Part shown: positions 29,601 through 36,217 of the stretch, piece after piece
Position numbering within the stretch: position 1 is the stretch's first letter
Layout of the letters: the number at the start of each line of letters is the position of its first letter
Assembly (NCBI GenBank): GCA_003140175.1
Contig: PLJD01000064.1
Span: 1-36,217 of the forward strand
Reading direction: 5' to 3'
DNA length: 36,217 nt
Origin: Actinomycetota bacterium
Lineage (GTDB): Bacteria; Actinomycetota; Acidimicrobiia; IMCC26256; PALSA-555
Translations under genes and position numbers: made by a program
Notes under the pieces: generated by a model
The model's input: the letters and a program-made list of their open reading frames with translations, nothing else
The model's database searches: none
What the model was told of the DNA's origin: nothing

Positions 29601-29663
29601 GCGGCGCAGAGCCTACGACACCGGGTCGCGCGTGGCGCGCATCATCGCCGCGCTGGCCCGGCG

Positions 29664-32522
29664 CTATTCGACGTAGTCCTCGAGGGGCGGGCACGAGCAC
29701 ATGACGTTGCGGTCGCCGTAGGCGTTGTCGATCCGACCGACGGGCACCCAGTACTTGTCGGCTCGCAGCGCCGGAACCGGGAACGCGGCGCGCTCGCGCG
29801 GGTAGGGGCGCGCCCAGGGCTCGGCGAGCAGATCGGCCGCGGGGTGGGGTGCGTGACGTAGCGGGCTGTCCTCGAGGGGCCACTCCCCTCGCTCGACGGC
29901 GCGGATCTCGGCGCGGATCTCGAGGAGCGCGTCGCAGAACCGGTCGAGCTCGGTCTTCGACTCCGACTCGGTGGGCTCGACCATGAGTGTGCCGGCGACG
30001 GGGAACGACATCGTCGGCGCGTGGAAGACGTAGTCGATGAGCCGCTTCGCGACGTCTTCGGCGGTGACGCCGGTCGCGGCGGTGATCGGGCGCAGGTCGA
30101 GGATGCACTCGTGCGCGACGAAGCCGTCCGGGCCGGTGTAGAGCACCGGGAACTCGGCAGCGAGGCGGCGGGCCACATAGTTGGCGTTCAAGATCGCGAC
30201 CAGCGTCGCGGTGCGGAGGCCGTCGGGTCCCATGAGGCGGATGTACGCCCACGAGATGGGCAGGATCCCCGCCGAGCCCCACGGCGCCTCGCTCACCGGG
30301 CCGATCCCGGTGGCCGGGCCGGCCTCGGGGACGAGGGGGTGGTTCGGGAGATACGGGGCGAGGTGGGAGCGCACCGCGACCGGGCCGACCCCCGGTCCCC
30401 CACCGCCGTGGGGGATGCAGAACGTCTTGTGCAGGTTCAGATGCGACACGTCGGCACCGAACCGGCCGGGCTTGGCCAGCCCGACCAGCGCGTTGAGGTT
30501 GGCGCCGTCGAGGTACACCTGGCCGCCGGCGTCGTGCACCACCGCGCAGACATCGCGGATGTGGGCTTCGAACACGCCGTGCGTCGAGGGGTACGTGACC
30601 ATGAGGGCCGCCAGGCGGGCAGCGTGCTCATGGGCTTGGCGCTTCAGGTCATCGACGTCGACGTTGCCGTCGTCGTCGCAGGCGACCACGACGACCCGCA
30701 TCCCGGCCATGGCCGCGCTCGCCGCGTTCGTGCCGTGCGCCGACGCGGGGATGAGACAGACGTCGCGGTGCTCGTCGCCGCGGTCGCGGTGGTAGGCGCG
30801 GATCGCGAGCAGCCCGGCGAGCTCGCCCTGCGACCCGGCGTTGGGCTGGAGCGACACCGCGTCGTAGCCGGTGATCTCGCCCAGCCATCGTTCGAGGTCG
30901 GCGAAGAGCTCCCGGTAGCCGGCGGCCTGCTCGAGCGGCGCGAACGGGTGGAGCTCGGCGAACTCGGGCCAGGTGATCGGGACCATCTCGGTGGTGGCGT
31001 TCAGCTTCATGGTGCACGAGCCGAGCGGGATCATCGTTCGGTCGAGCGCGAGGTCGCGATCCGCGAGGCGTCGCAGGTAGCGCAGCAGGTCGGTCTCGGA
31101 GTGGTATCGGTCGAAGACGGGGTGAGTCAGGTAGTCGCTGGTGCGCCGCAGCGGGACTGGGAACGCGTCGTCGACGGCGGCGTCGAGCGTGTCGACGTCC
31201 GCGGTCACGCCGAAGGCCTCCCACACGGTGGCGACCACCGTGGCGGTGGTCGTCTCGTCGAGGGCGATCCCGATCGTGTCCGGGTCGACGCGCCGCAGGT
31301 TCAGCCCGAGCGTCCGGGCGGCCGCGACGACCTCGTCCGCGCGGCCCGGGGCGCGCACGGTGATCGTGTCGAACCAGCACGCGGGCCCGACCTCCACTCC
31401 CCCGGCTTCGAGCCCGGCGGCGAGGATGGTGGCGAGGCGATGGACCCGGGCCGCGATCCGGCGCAGCCCGCCGGGCCCGTGGTACACGGCGTAGAGGCCA
31501 GCGATGACGCCGAGGAGCACCTGGGCGGTGCAGATGTTGCTGGTGGCCCGCTCGCGGCGGATGTGCTGCTCGCGGGTCTGGAGGGCGAGGCGCAGCGCGG
31601 GCCGTCCGGCGTCGTCGACCGAGACGCCGACGAGCCGTCCGGGGAGGCTGCGGCGGTGCGCGTCGCGGACGGCCAGGAAGCCGGCGTGGGGGCCGCCGAA
31701 GCCGAGCGGGACGCCGAAGCGCTGCGAGGAGCCGACCACGACGTCGGCGCCCTGCTCGCCGGGCGGCACGAGGAGGGTGCAGGCCAGCAAGTCGGCGGCC
31801 ACGACGACGAGCGCGCCGCGGGCGTGGAGCGCGGCGATGAGGTCACGCCGGTCGCGCACCGCGCCGCTCGTCCCCGGCTCTTGGAGCAGCACGCCGAACC
31901 CACCGACCGCGGGGTCGATGGTTGCGGGGTCGGCGACGAGGACGTCGAGGCCGAGCGCCTCGGCGCGGGTGCGCACGACCGCGACGGTCTGGGGGTGCGC
32001 GTCGGGGTCGACGACGAACGTGGTCCCGGCCGCGCCGTTGATCCGGTGGCACAACGCCATCGCCTCGGCGACCGCGGTCGACTCGTCGAGCAGCGACGCG
32101 TTCGCCAGGTCCATGCCGGTGAGGTCGGCGACCATGGTCTGGAAGTTCAAGAGCGCCTCGAGGCGGCCCTGGGAGATCTCGGGCTGGTACGGCGTGTATG
32201 CCGTGTACCAGGCGGGGTTCTCGAGCACGTTGCGTTGGATGACGGGGGGCGTGACGGTGTTGGAGTACCCGGTGCCGAGCAGCGAGACGAGGACCGTGTT
32301 GCGCGACGCGAGGGCCCGGAGCTCCGCGAGGACGGCCGCCTCGGTGGCCGCGGCGGGCAGCTCGAGGGGGTCGTCGGCGCGGATGGCGGGGGGCACGGTC
32401 GCGCGGGCGAGCTCGTCGAGTGAGCTCAGACCGAGGGTGGCGAGCATCGCGGTCTGCTCGTCGGCGTCGGGGCCGACGTGGCGGTCCACGAAGCGGGTGG
32501 GTTCGAGATCCCGAAGGGTCAT
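29664..32522 (-). CDS. gcvP: Glycine dehydrogenase (decarboxylating), P-protein
   Basis: 952 residues from the ATG at 32522, the length of the single-chain P-protein. It decarboxylates glycine with PLP and passes the aminomethyl group to lipoyl-GcvH. The N-terminus [20 protein letters not shown] is typical. The PLP-binding Lys lies in [18 protein letters not shown], and other family segments are [37 protein letters not shown], and [20 protein letters not shown]. The glycine riboswitch just upstream supplies control by glycine. gcvT is the gene before; gcvH and lpd are not in the window. Confidence 0.97.
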   Translation of the reverse strand: MTLRDLEPTRFVDRHVGPDADEQTAMLATLGLSSLDELARATVPPAIRADDPLELPAAATEAAVLAELRALASRNTVLVSLLGTGYSNTVTPPVIQRNVLENPAWYTAYTPYQPEISQGRLEALLNFQTMVADLTGMDLANASLLDESTAVAEAMALCHRINGAAGTTFVVDPDAHPQTVAVVRTRAEALGLDVLVADPATIDPAVGGFGVLLQEPGTSGAVRDRRDLIAALHARGALVVVAADLLACTLLVPPGEQGADVVVGSSQRFGVPLGFGGPHAGFLAVRDAHRRSLPGRLVGVSVDDAGRPALRLALQTREQHIRRERATSNICTAQVLLGVIAGLYAVYHGPGGLRRIAARVHRLATILAAGLEAGGVEVGPACWFDTITVRAPGRADEVVAAARTLGLNLRRVDPDTIGIALDETTTATVVATVWEAFGVTADVDTLDAAVDDAFPVPLRRTSDYLTHPVFDRYHSETDLLRYLRRLADRDLALDRTMIPLGSCTMKLNATTEMVPITWPEFAELHPFAPLEQAAGYRELFADLERWLGEITGYDAVSLQPNAGSQGELAGLLAIRAYHRDRGDEHRDVCLIPASAHGTNAASAAMAGMRVVVVACDDDGNVDVDDLKRQAHEHAARLAALMVTYPSTHGVFEAHIRDVCAVVHDAGGQVYLDGANLNALVGLAKPGRFGADVSHLNLHKTFCIPHGGGGPGVGPVAVRSHLAPYLPNHPLVPEAGPATGIGPVSEAPWGSAGILPISWAYIRLMGPDGLRTATLVAILNANYVARRLAAEFPVLYTGPDGFVAHECILDLRPITAATGVTAEDVAKRLIDYVFHAPTMSFPVAGTLMVEPTESESKTELDRFCDALLEIRAEIRAVERGEWPLEDSPLRHAPHPAADLLAEPWARPYPRERAAFPVPALRADKYWVPVGRIDNAYGDRNVMCSCPPLEDYVE

Positions 32523-32559
32523 GGGTCGCTCTCCGTCGGCGGTCGCGGCGTGCTGGCTC

Positions 32560-32577
32560 GGGTCACCGGGGTGACCC
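32560..32577 (-). promoter_or_regulatory. Hairpin between glycine aptamer 2 and gcvP
   Basis: Perfect 7-bp stem gggtcac/gtgaccc with a 4-base loop, 6 bases downstream (minus strand) of the second aptamer and 37 bases before the gcvP start. It may be part of the expression platform; no T-run, so it may act on translation or Rho-type termination. Confidence 0.45.
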
Positions 32578-32582
32578 ACCGC

Positions 32583-32764
32583 TCCCGCGCTGTCGGGGGA
32601 CCTGAGAGATTCGCCGGACGGGCCGGCTTTCCCCTTCGGTGAGGCGGGACGTCCCGCCTGCTCTCCAGCGTGGCCTCGCCCGGACGGTTCAGGGGCCTGA
32701 GAGGTTCCAGGAGTGGTTGCTCCTTCGGCGCCTCGCTGGTGGCGAGGTCTCTCCCGACCGGGGT
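32583..32764 (-). ncRNA. Tandem glycine riboswitch upstream of gcvP
   Basis: Two aptamers read on the minus strand. Aptamer 1 (about 32764-32676) has gggagagacc, gcgccgaaggagcaacc and aacctctcagg; aptamer 2 (about 32672-32583) has ctggagagc, caccgaaggggaaagcc and aatctctcaggtcccccgac. These are the conserved GGAGAGA, CCGAAGGRGYAA and CUCUCAGG blocks of the glycine class. Aptamer 2 keeps the GGGGAAA variant of the second block. A cooperative tandem switch would turn on gcvP when glycine is high. Unlike most, it sits after gcvT inside the gcvT-gcvP stretch, so gcvT itself is not under it. Confidence 0.92.
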
Positions 32765-32794
32765 CAACGACGTGTGGGCGAAGCGTAGCCGGGC

Positions 32795-33883
32795 TCAGCG
32801 CGCCTTCGGCACGAACGGGGTGCGCACGACGCGGGCCGACAGCGGCCGGCCGCGCACGTCGATCTCGACCGGCGCGTCGTCGGGCACGTCGGGGGCGAGG
32901 AACGCGAGCGCGATCCCCCGCCCGAGGGTGGGCGAGAAGTTGCCGCTTGTCACCTCGCCGGTCGGCGTGTCGTCCCAGCGCACCGCGCAGCCGGCGCGTG
33001 GCACGGCCCGGTCGGCGCCGAGCAAGCCCCGGAGCCGTCGTGTCACGCCCCGGTCGCGCTCGACGAGCAACGGGGCGCGGCCGCGGAAGTCGCCTTTGTC
33101 GAAGCGCACGACCCAGCCCAGGCCGGCTTGGAGGGGGGTGATCCCGGGTCCGAGCTCGTGGCCGTGGAGCGGGAACCCGGCCTCGAGACGCAGCGTGTCG
33201 CGGGCGCCGAGCCCGGCCGGTCGGATCCCGGCGGTCAGGAGGCCGGCCCAGACGTCGGGGGCCGCGTCGGCCGGGACGTGGAGCTCGACGCCGTCCTCGC
33301 CGGTGTACCCGGTGCCGGCCGCGTAGCCGCCAAACCCGTGGTGCAATGGCCCGACCGCGAATCGGGGCACGGCGGCGGCGTCGTCGAGGACGCCGCGGAG
33401 CCGCTCGCGGGCGTTGGGGCCCTGGACGGCGAGCACCGCCCGGGAGGTGGTGACGTCGACGAACTCGACCGGGCGATCGACCCGCGCCGCGGCTTCGCGG
33501 ATGGCGGTGGTGACGCCGGTGGTGTTCGACGCGTTCGGCATCACGAGGAAGTCGTCGTCTCCGACCCACCACACGATGATGTCGTCGACGACGTGCGCGT
33601 CGTCGGGGTCGAGCAGGTGGGTGTACTGCGCCCGGCCGGGCCCGATGCGACCCAGATCGTTCGTGAACGCCCACTGCAAGGCGTCGACCGCTCCGGGGCC
33701 GGTGACGCGGACCGAGCCCAGGTGCGACACGTCGAAGACGACCGCGTCGTCGCGACACGCCCGGTGTTCCTCGAGCACGCTGGTGTACTGGATCGGCATG
33801 TCCCACCCGCCGAACGACGCGAAGCGGGCACCGAGGGCACGGTGGGCGGCGTCGAGGGGGCTGGTGCGGAGCGCGTCGCCCAT
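32795..33883 (-). CDS. gcvT: Glycine cleavage system aminomethyltransferase, T-protein
   Basis: 362 residues, the usual length. It transfers the methylene group from lipoyl-GcvH to tetrahydrofolate, releasing ammonia. Signatures: [37 protein letters not shown], the folate-binding strand [10 protein letters not shown], the segment [14 protein letters not shown], and the C-terminal beta barrel with [20 protein letters not shown]. The start ATG at 33883 is 24 bases after the PD-(D/E)XK-like stop, with little room for a promoter, so it is probably cotranscribed from upstream. Confidence 0.96.
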   Translation of the reverse strand: MGDALRTSPLDAAHRALGARFASFGGWDMPIQYTSVLEEHRACRDDAVVFDVSHLGSVRVTGPGAVDALQWAFTNDLGRIGPGRAQYTHLLDPDDAHVVDDIIVWWVGDDDFLVMPNASNTTGVTTAIREAAARVDRPVEFVDVTTSRAVLAVQGPNARERLRGVLDDAAAVPRFAVGPLHHGFGGYAAGTGYTGEDGVELHVPADAAPDVWAGLLTAGIRPAGLGARDTLRLEAGFPLHGHELGPGITPLQAGLGWVVRFDKGDFRGRAPLLVERDRGVTRRLRGLLGADRAVPRAGCAVRWDDTPTGEVTSGNFSPTLGRGIALAFLAPDVPDDAPVEIDVRGRPLSARVVRTPFVPKAR

Positions 33884-33907
33884 GCGCGGGAGCCTACGCG
33901 GCGTCCC

Positions 33908-34342
33908 TCAGGCGGTCTCGGCCGCCGCGCTGTCGTCAGGCTCGGCTCGCAGGTCGAGGCGGGCCGGCGCGTCGAGGGGCGGGTCGGCGAGCTGGGAGGG
34001 CGGCTCGAGCCCGTACTTGACGAGCAGGTGGAAGTAGTCGCGCTGGTAGAGGACCTTGATCTGGACGTCGAAGAGCTCGCGGAGCCTTCGGGCCTTGCGG
34101 TTCTTCTTGGTGACGAGCCGCTGATTCAGCGTCGTGATCTCGATGTAGAGATCGTAGGCGGGCAGATAGAAGTCGGGGGTGAACGCCTGCGCGGTGTTGC
34201 CCTCGTGGTCCCGCTCGAGCGTGAAGGTGCGCGGCTCGTAGTCCCACACGATGCCGTAGAAATCGAGGAGCTTGGCGAACTGACGCTCGGAGTTGTGCGC
34301 GAAGCGAGTGTCCTCGTGCGGCAGCGTGTCGCCGATGGTCAA
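33908..34342 (-). CDS. PD-(D/E)XK nuclease-like protein
   Basis: 144 residues from a TTG that overlaps the MerR stop (TTGA at 34339-34342). The core looks like the restriction-endonuclease fold: a helix with Glu (HNSERQFAKLLDFYGI), a strand WDYEPRTFTLE, then AFTPDFYLPAYDLYIEITTL, matching PD-x(9-11)-E-x-T/K, followed by KKNRKARRLRELFDVQIKVL. The last motif is EIT, not EVK. Homology to small uncharacterised actinobacterial proteins is likely. Without a partner methylase it may be a repair or processing nuclease or an inactive relative. The C-terminal 35 residues are acidic/Pro-rich. The TTG is the only sensible start before the conserved region. Confidence 0.65.
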   Translation of the reverse strand: MTIGDTLPHEDTRFAHNSERQFAKLLDFYGIVWDYEPRTFTLERDHEGNTAQAFTPDFYLPAYDLYIEITTLNQRLVTKKNRKARRLRELFDVQIKVLYQRDYFHLLVKYGLEPPSQLADPPLDAPARLDLRAEPDDSAAAETA

Positions 34343-34893
34343 CCCCCCTGGCTGGCCCGCCGGGCGGGGTGCGCGGCGCGCGCCGCTCGGGTGTCGGGGG
34401 GTGCGGTCGGCTCGAGCTCGCGGATGCCGACTTCGAGCTCGTCGACGACGTGACCGAGCGGGACGATGTTCAGCACACCCTGGCCCCGCCGGACCAGGTC
34501 GACGAGGTCGTTCCCGTCGCGGGCGAGGACCGAGTCGCCGCCGTTGAGGACCAGGCTGGCGGTCTCCCACGTCACCGTCTCCTCGCGGAGGTAGTCGATG
34601 GCGCGCCGGGCGGTTTGGAGCTTCACGCCCGCGTCGAGGAGGCTCTTGATGACCTTGAGGCGGACCAGGTCGCGGTACGAGTAGCGACGCTGGGTGCCGC
34701 TGCCGTGTGCGTCGGCGAGCGATGGTCGGACCAGGTCGGTGCGAGCCCAGTAGTCGAGCTGGCGGTACGAGATCCCGACGATGGCGCACACCTGGGGACC
34801 GCTGTAGCCGGGCTCCCCCGCCGGGATCTCGGGGGTCGGGGCAGCTCCCGGGCTCGCGTCGTTGCGGCCCGCCCGCGATTGCTCGCCCACCAC
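34339..34893 (-). CDS. MerR-family transcriptional regulator (FtsR/Rv1828-like)
   Basis: 184 residues from a GTG (34893 or 34890). After a disordered start, the MerR winged HTH occupies about 30-100: YSGPQVCAIVGISYRQLDYW then ARTDLVRPS, RRYSYRDLVRLKVIKSLLDA. The rest (LQTARRAIDYLREE and a beta-rich SLVLNGGDSVLARDGNDL) matches the effector domain of Rv1828/FtsR-type regulators, which control cell-division and glycine-locus genes in actinobacteria. The end is Arg/Ala-rich. A strong inverted repeat sits right upstream (34908-34937). It is next to DUF151 and gcv genes, the classic neighbourhood of this regulator. Confidence 0.88.
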   Translation of the reverse strand: MVGEQSRAGRNDASPGAAPTPEIPAGEPGYSGPQVCAIVGISYRQLDYWARTDLVRPSLADAHGSGTQRRYSYRDLVRLKVIKSLLDAGVKLQTARRAIDYLREETVTWETASLVLNGGDSVLARDGNDLVDLVRRGQGVLNIVPLGHVVDELEVGIRELEPTAPPDTRAARAAHPARRASQGG

Positions 34894-34907
34894 GTTGCCC
34901 TCCCCGA

Positions 34908-34937
34908 GTCACACCGGCGTAGTTACGCCGCTGTGAC
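34908..34937. promoter_or_regulatory. Inverted repeat upstream of the MerR gene
   Basis: 14-base arms (gtcacaccggcgta and tacgccgctgtgac) with one mismatch and a 2-base centre. It lies 15 bases before the MerR start and 33 bases after the DUF151 stop. It fits a MerR-type operator for self-control; as a hairpin it could also end the DUF151 transcript. Confidence 0.6.
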
Positions 34938-34969
34938 GGTACCCGGGCGGCCGGCGGACGTCAACGTTC

Positions 34970-35455
34970 CTACTCGGAGGCGAAGTCCTCGGGCCGCACC
35001 TGGTTCAAGAACTCCCGGAACTCCTGGATCTCGACCTCTTCGTCCTCCTGGTCGAACAGGACCCCGGCTTCCTCCAGGACGGCTTCGTCGGCATAGATCG
35101 GGACCGAGTCGGGGTAGCGGGCGGCGAGGGCCAGGGCATCGGAGGGCCGGGACGAGATCCGGCGGACGTCGGCGTCTCCGCCGAGCTCGATCTCGGCGTA
35201 GAAGGTGCCGTCGTGCAGCTCGGTGATCACGACCCGCTGGAGGCGGACCGCCATCTCGTCGAGGACGGTCTTGAACAGGTCGTGGGTCATGGGCCGGGGG
35301 GTCTCCATGCCCTGGAGCGCGTAGACGATCGCGGTGGCTTCGGGCGGCCCGATGAAGATCGGCAGGTACCGCTGCCCCTCCTCTTCGCGCAGGAGAACGA
35401 TGGGCTGGTTCGTGGGGACCTCGACGCGGACCCCCACCAGCGACATCTGGATCAC
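34970..35455 (-). CDS. DUF151 / bifunctional nuclease family protein
   Basis: 161 residues from a GTG. The DUF151 (BFN) domain fills residues 1-140: VRVEVPTNQPIVLLREEEGQ, RYLPIFIGPPEATAIVYALQ, TVLDEMAVRLQRVVITEL, and ISSRPSDALALAARYPDSVP. Family members include plant and bacterial proteins reported to have nuclease activity and the mycobacterial neighbour of garA and the MerR genes. The C-terminal 25 residues are acidic (FDQEDEEVEIQEFREFLNQV). A TAGGGT -10 element lies about 40 bases ahead (35500-35495) and a purine-rich site precedes the GTG. It begins the run toward MerR. Confidence 0.9.
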   Translation of the reverse strand: MIQMSLVGVRVEVPTNQPIVLLREEEGQRYLPIFIGPPEATAIVYALQGMETPRPMTHDLFKTVLDEMAVRLQRVVITELHDGTFYAEIELGGDADVRRISSRPSDALALAARYPDSVPIYADEAVLEEAGVLFDQEDEEVEIQEFREFLNQVRPEDFASE

Positions 35456-35494
35456 TGGCGGCCCTTTCGACCATTACCCCGAGAACTGCGAGTC

Positions 35495-35500
35495 ACCCTA
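35495..35500 (-). promoter_or_regulatory. Possible -10 element for the DUF151 gene
   Basis: TAGGGT on the minus strand (TANNNT type), about 40 bases before the GTG at 35455, in the 151-base gap after hpt. No clear -35. Confidence 0.3.
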
Positions 35501-35606
35501 GCAGCGCGGCTTCGGCGCCCCTCACCTGGTGCGCCGGGCCCCGAGTCCCGAGCCGCGGCGCCCGGCGGGCGATCCCGGCCCCCCCGACCGACCCACGGCG
35601 GGACGG

Positions 35607-36217
35607 TCACCGCCGCGTCGGGGGATCGGTGGCGCCGTACGCGTCGACGTACGCGTCGGGGTCGGCGATGACCGCGGCCCGGTCGACGGTGAGCACGACG
35701 GGAAGGTTGCGGTACCGCTCGGCGTGGTGGAGGCCGTACCCGACGAGGAACGTGTCGCCGGGGACCTCGATGCCGACGTAGCGCACGTCGAAGGGCACGA
35801 TCCGACGTTCGACGCGGTCGAGGAGGGCGCAGACGTCGAGGCGGCGGGGCGCGCGCTCCCCCACGTGGCGGAGCAGGTAGGCGATGGTGAGACCGGTGTC
35901 GATGAGGTCCTCGACGAGGACCACGTCGCGACCAGCGACGTCGATCGCGAGGTCTTGGAGGATGCGGACCCGTCCGCTGTCGGGCGCGTAGCGGGAGATG
36001 GCGAGGAAGTCGATCTGCACGTCGATGGTGCGGATCGCCCGGGCGAGGTCGGCGAGGAACACCAGCGCCCCTTTGAGGACGCCGACGAGGACCACCCCGT
36101 CGGGATGGTCGGCGGCGATCCGCTCGGCGAGGGTGTGGACGTGGTCGGCGAGCGCGGCGCGGTCGAGTAATTGCTCGATGAGATACGCAGCCTCCGGCCG
36201 TCCGGCGCCGCGATAGG
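35607..36217 (-). CDS. hpt: Hypoxanthine phosphoribosyltransferase, 3' part (right edge)
   Basis: About 203 residues are visible, with the frame open to the edge. It salvages hypoxanthine/guanine with PRPP to make IMP/GMP. Signatures: VVLVGVLKGALVFLADLARA, the PRPP-binding loop VVLVEDLIDTGLTI, and VPFDVRYVGIEVPGDTFLVG with YGLHHAERYRN. Domain residues start about 36170 (ALADHVHTLAERIAA). The 40 codons between there and the window edge hold no ATG, GTG, TTG or CTG, so the start is beyond the window. In actinobacteria hpt follows tilS and precedes ftsH, and fusion to TilS occurs, so the edge may hide either a start or a fusion. The gene after it here is DUF151. Confidence 0.92.
   Translation of the reverse strand, partial: YRGAGRPEAAYLIEQLLDRAALADHVHTLAERIAADHPDGVVLVGVLKGALVFLADLARAIRTIDVQIDFLAISRYAPDSGRVRILQDLAIDVAGRDVVLVEDLIDTGLTIAYLLRHVGERAPRRLDVCALLDRVERRIVPFDVRYVGIEVPGDTFLVGYGLHHAERYRNLPVVLTVDRAAVIADPDAYVDAYGATDPPTRR

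Noticed and set aside
30021..32423. Plus-strand open frame of 800 codons over gcvP
   Set aside because: Antisense to gcvP, which has clear catalytic motifs; no domain seen in the shadow.

Overview
The window is about 36 kb of very GC-rich DNA with dense, short-spaced genes. Gene content points to an actinobacterium. It has a Pup-proteasome locus (prcB end, prcA, pafA, a pafB/pafC WYL pair), the actinobacterial linkage of pafABC to tatA-tatC-helY, a DUF4193 acidic zinc-ribbon protein, and a MerR/DUF151 pair near glycine-cleavage genes. The class Acidimicrobiia is my best guess, from a double-length ThyX and these combinations; it is inference, not a database result.

Left third (1-16349, mostly + strand). 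The proteasome subunits come first, then two small genes (a DUF2007-like membrane protein on the minus strand and a secreted helical protein), then pafA and the WYL regulators. Signal peptidase I, a convergent glycerophosphodiesterase and a small Cys-rich protein sit between pafC and a degenerate tatA. tatC, a small Ser/Thr-rich membrane protein, a Ski2/HelY-type helicase and a shortened diacylglycerol-kinase-like protein follow with stop/start overlaps. Then come a double ThyX-like protein, the DUF4193 protein and an apolipoprotein N-acyltransferase. Functional themes are protein turnover, protein export and lipoprotein maturation.

Middle (16350-19656). A secreted prealbumin-fold protein gene is bracketed by ~90 bp imperfect inverted repeats whose differences preserve a reading frame. 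An MntP-like exporter follows, then a + strand trio: a DUF8129-type protein, a GNAT acetyltransferase and a Nudix hydrolase.

25523 down to 19673 (minus strand). Seven tightly packed genes, most with overlapping stop/start codons, look like one operon: a secreted protein with a sorting-type tail (hydrophobic helix plus Arg cluster), a family 2 glycosyltransferase, an exosortase/archaeosortase-type transpeptidase, a HEAT-like membrane protein, an ATP-grasp ligase, a UDP-GlcNAc 2-epimerase and a HAD phosphatase. The inferred system couples processing of a cell-surface protein to an envelope glycan. It is the most interesting unit in the window.

25660-27180 is accessory. A visibly lower-GC insert carries a secreted SGNH hydrolase and remnants of a small HTH gene, next to fragments of a decayed + strand gene.

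Right end (27283-36217, all minus strand). From upstream to downstream it holds hpt (running off the edge), a DUF151 protein, a MerR regulator with a strong inverted repeat ahead of it, a PD-(D/E)XK-like protein, gcvT, a tandem glycine riboswitch, gcvP, an Ig-like membrane protein, a methyltransferase and an atypical SDR. No rRNA, tRNA or CRISPR array was seen.
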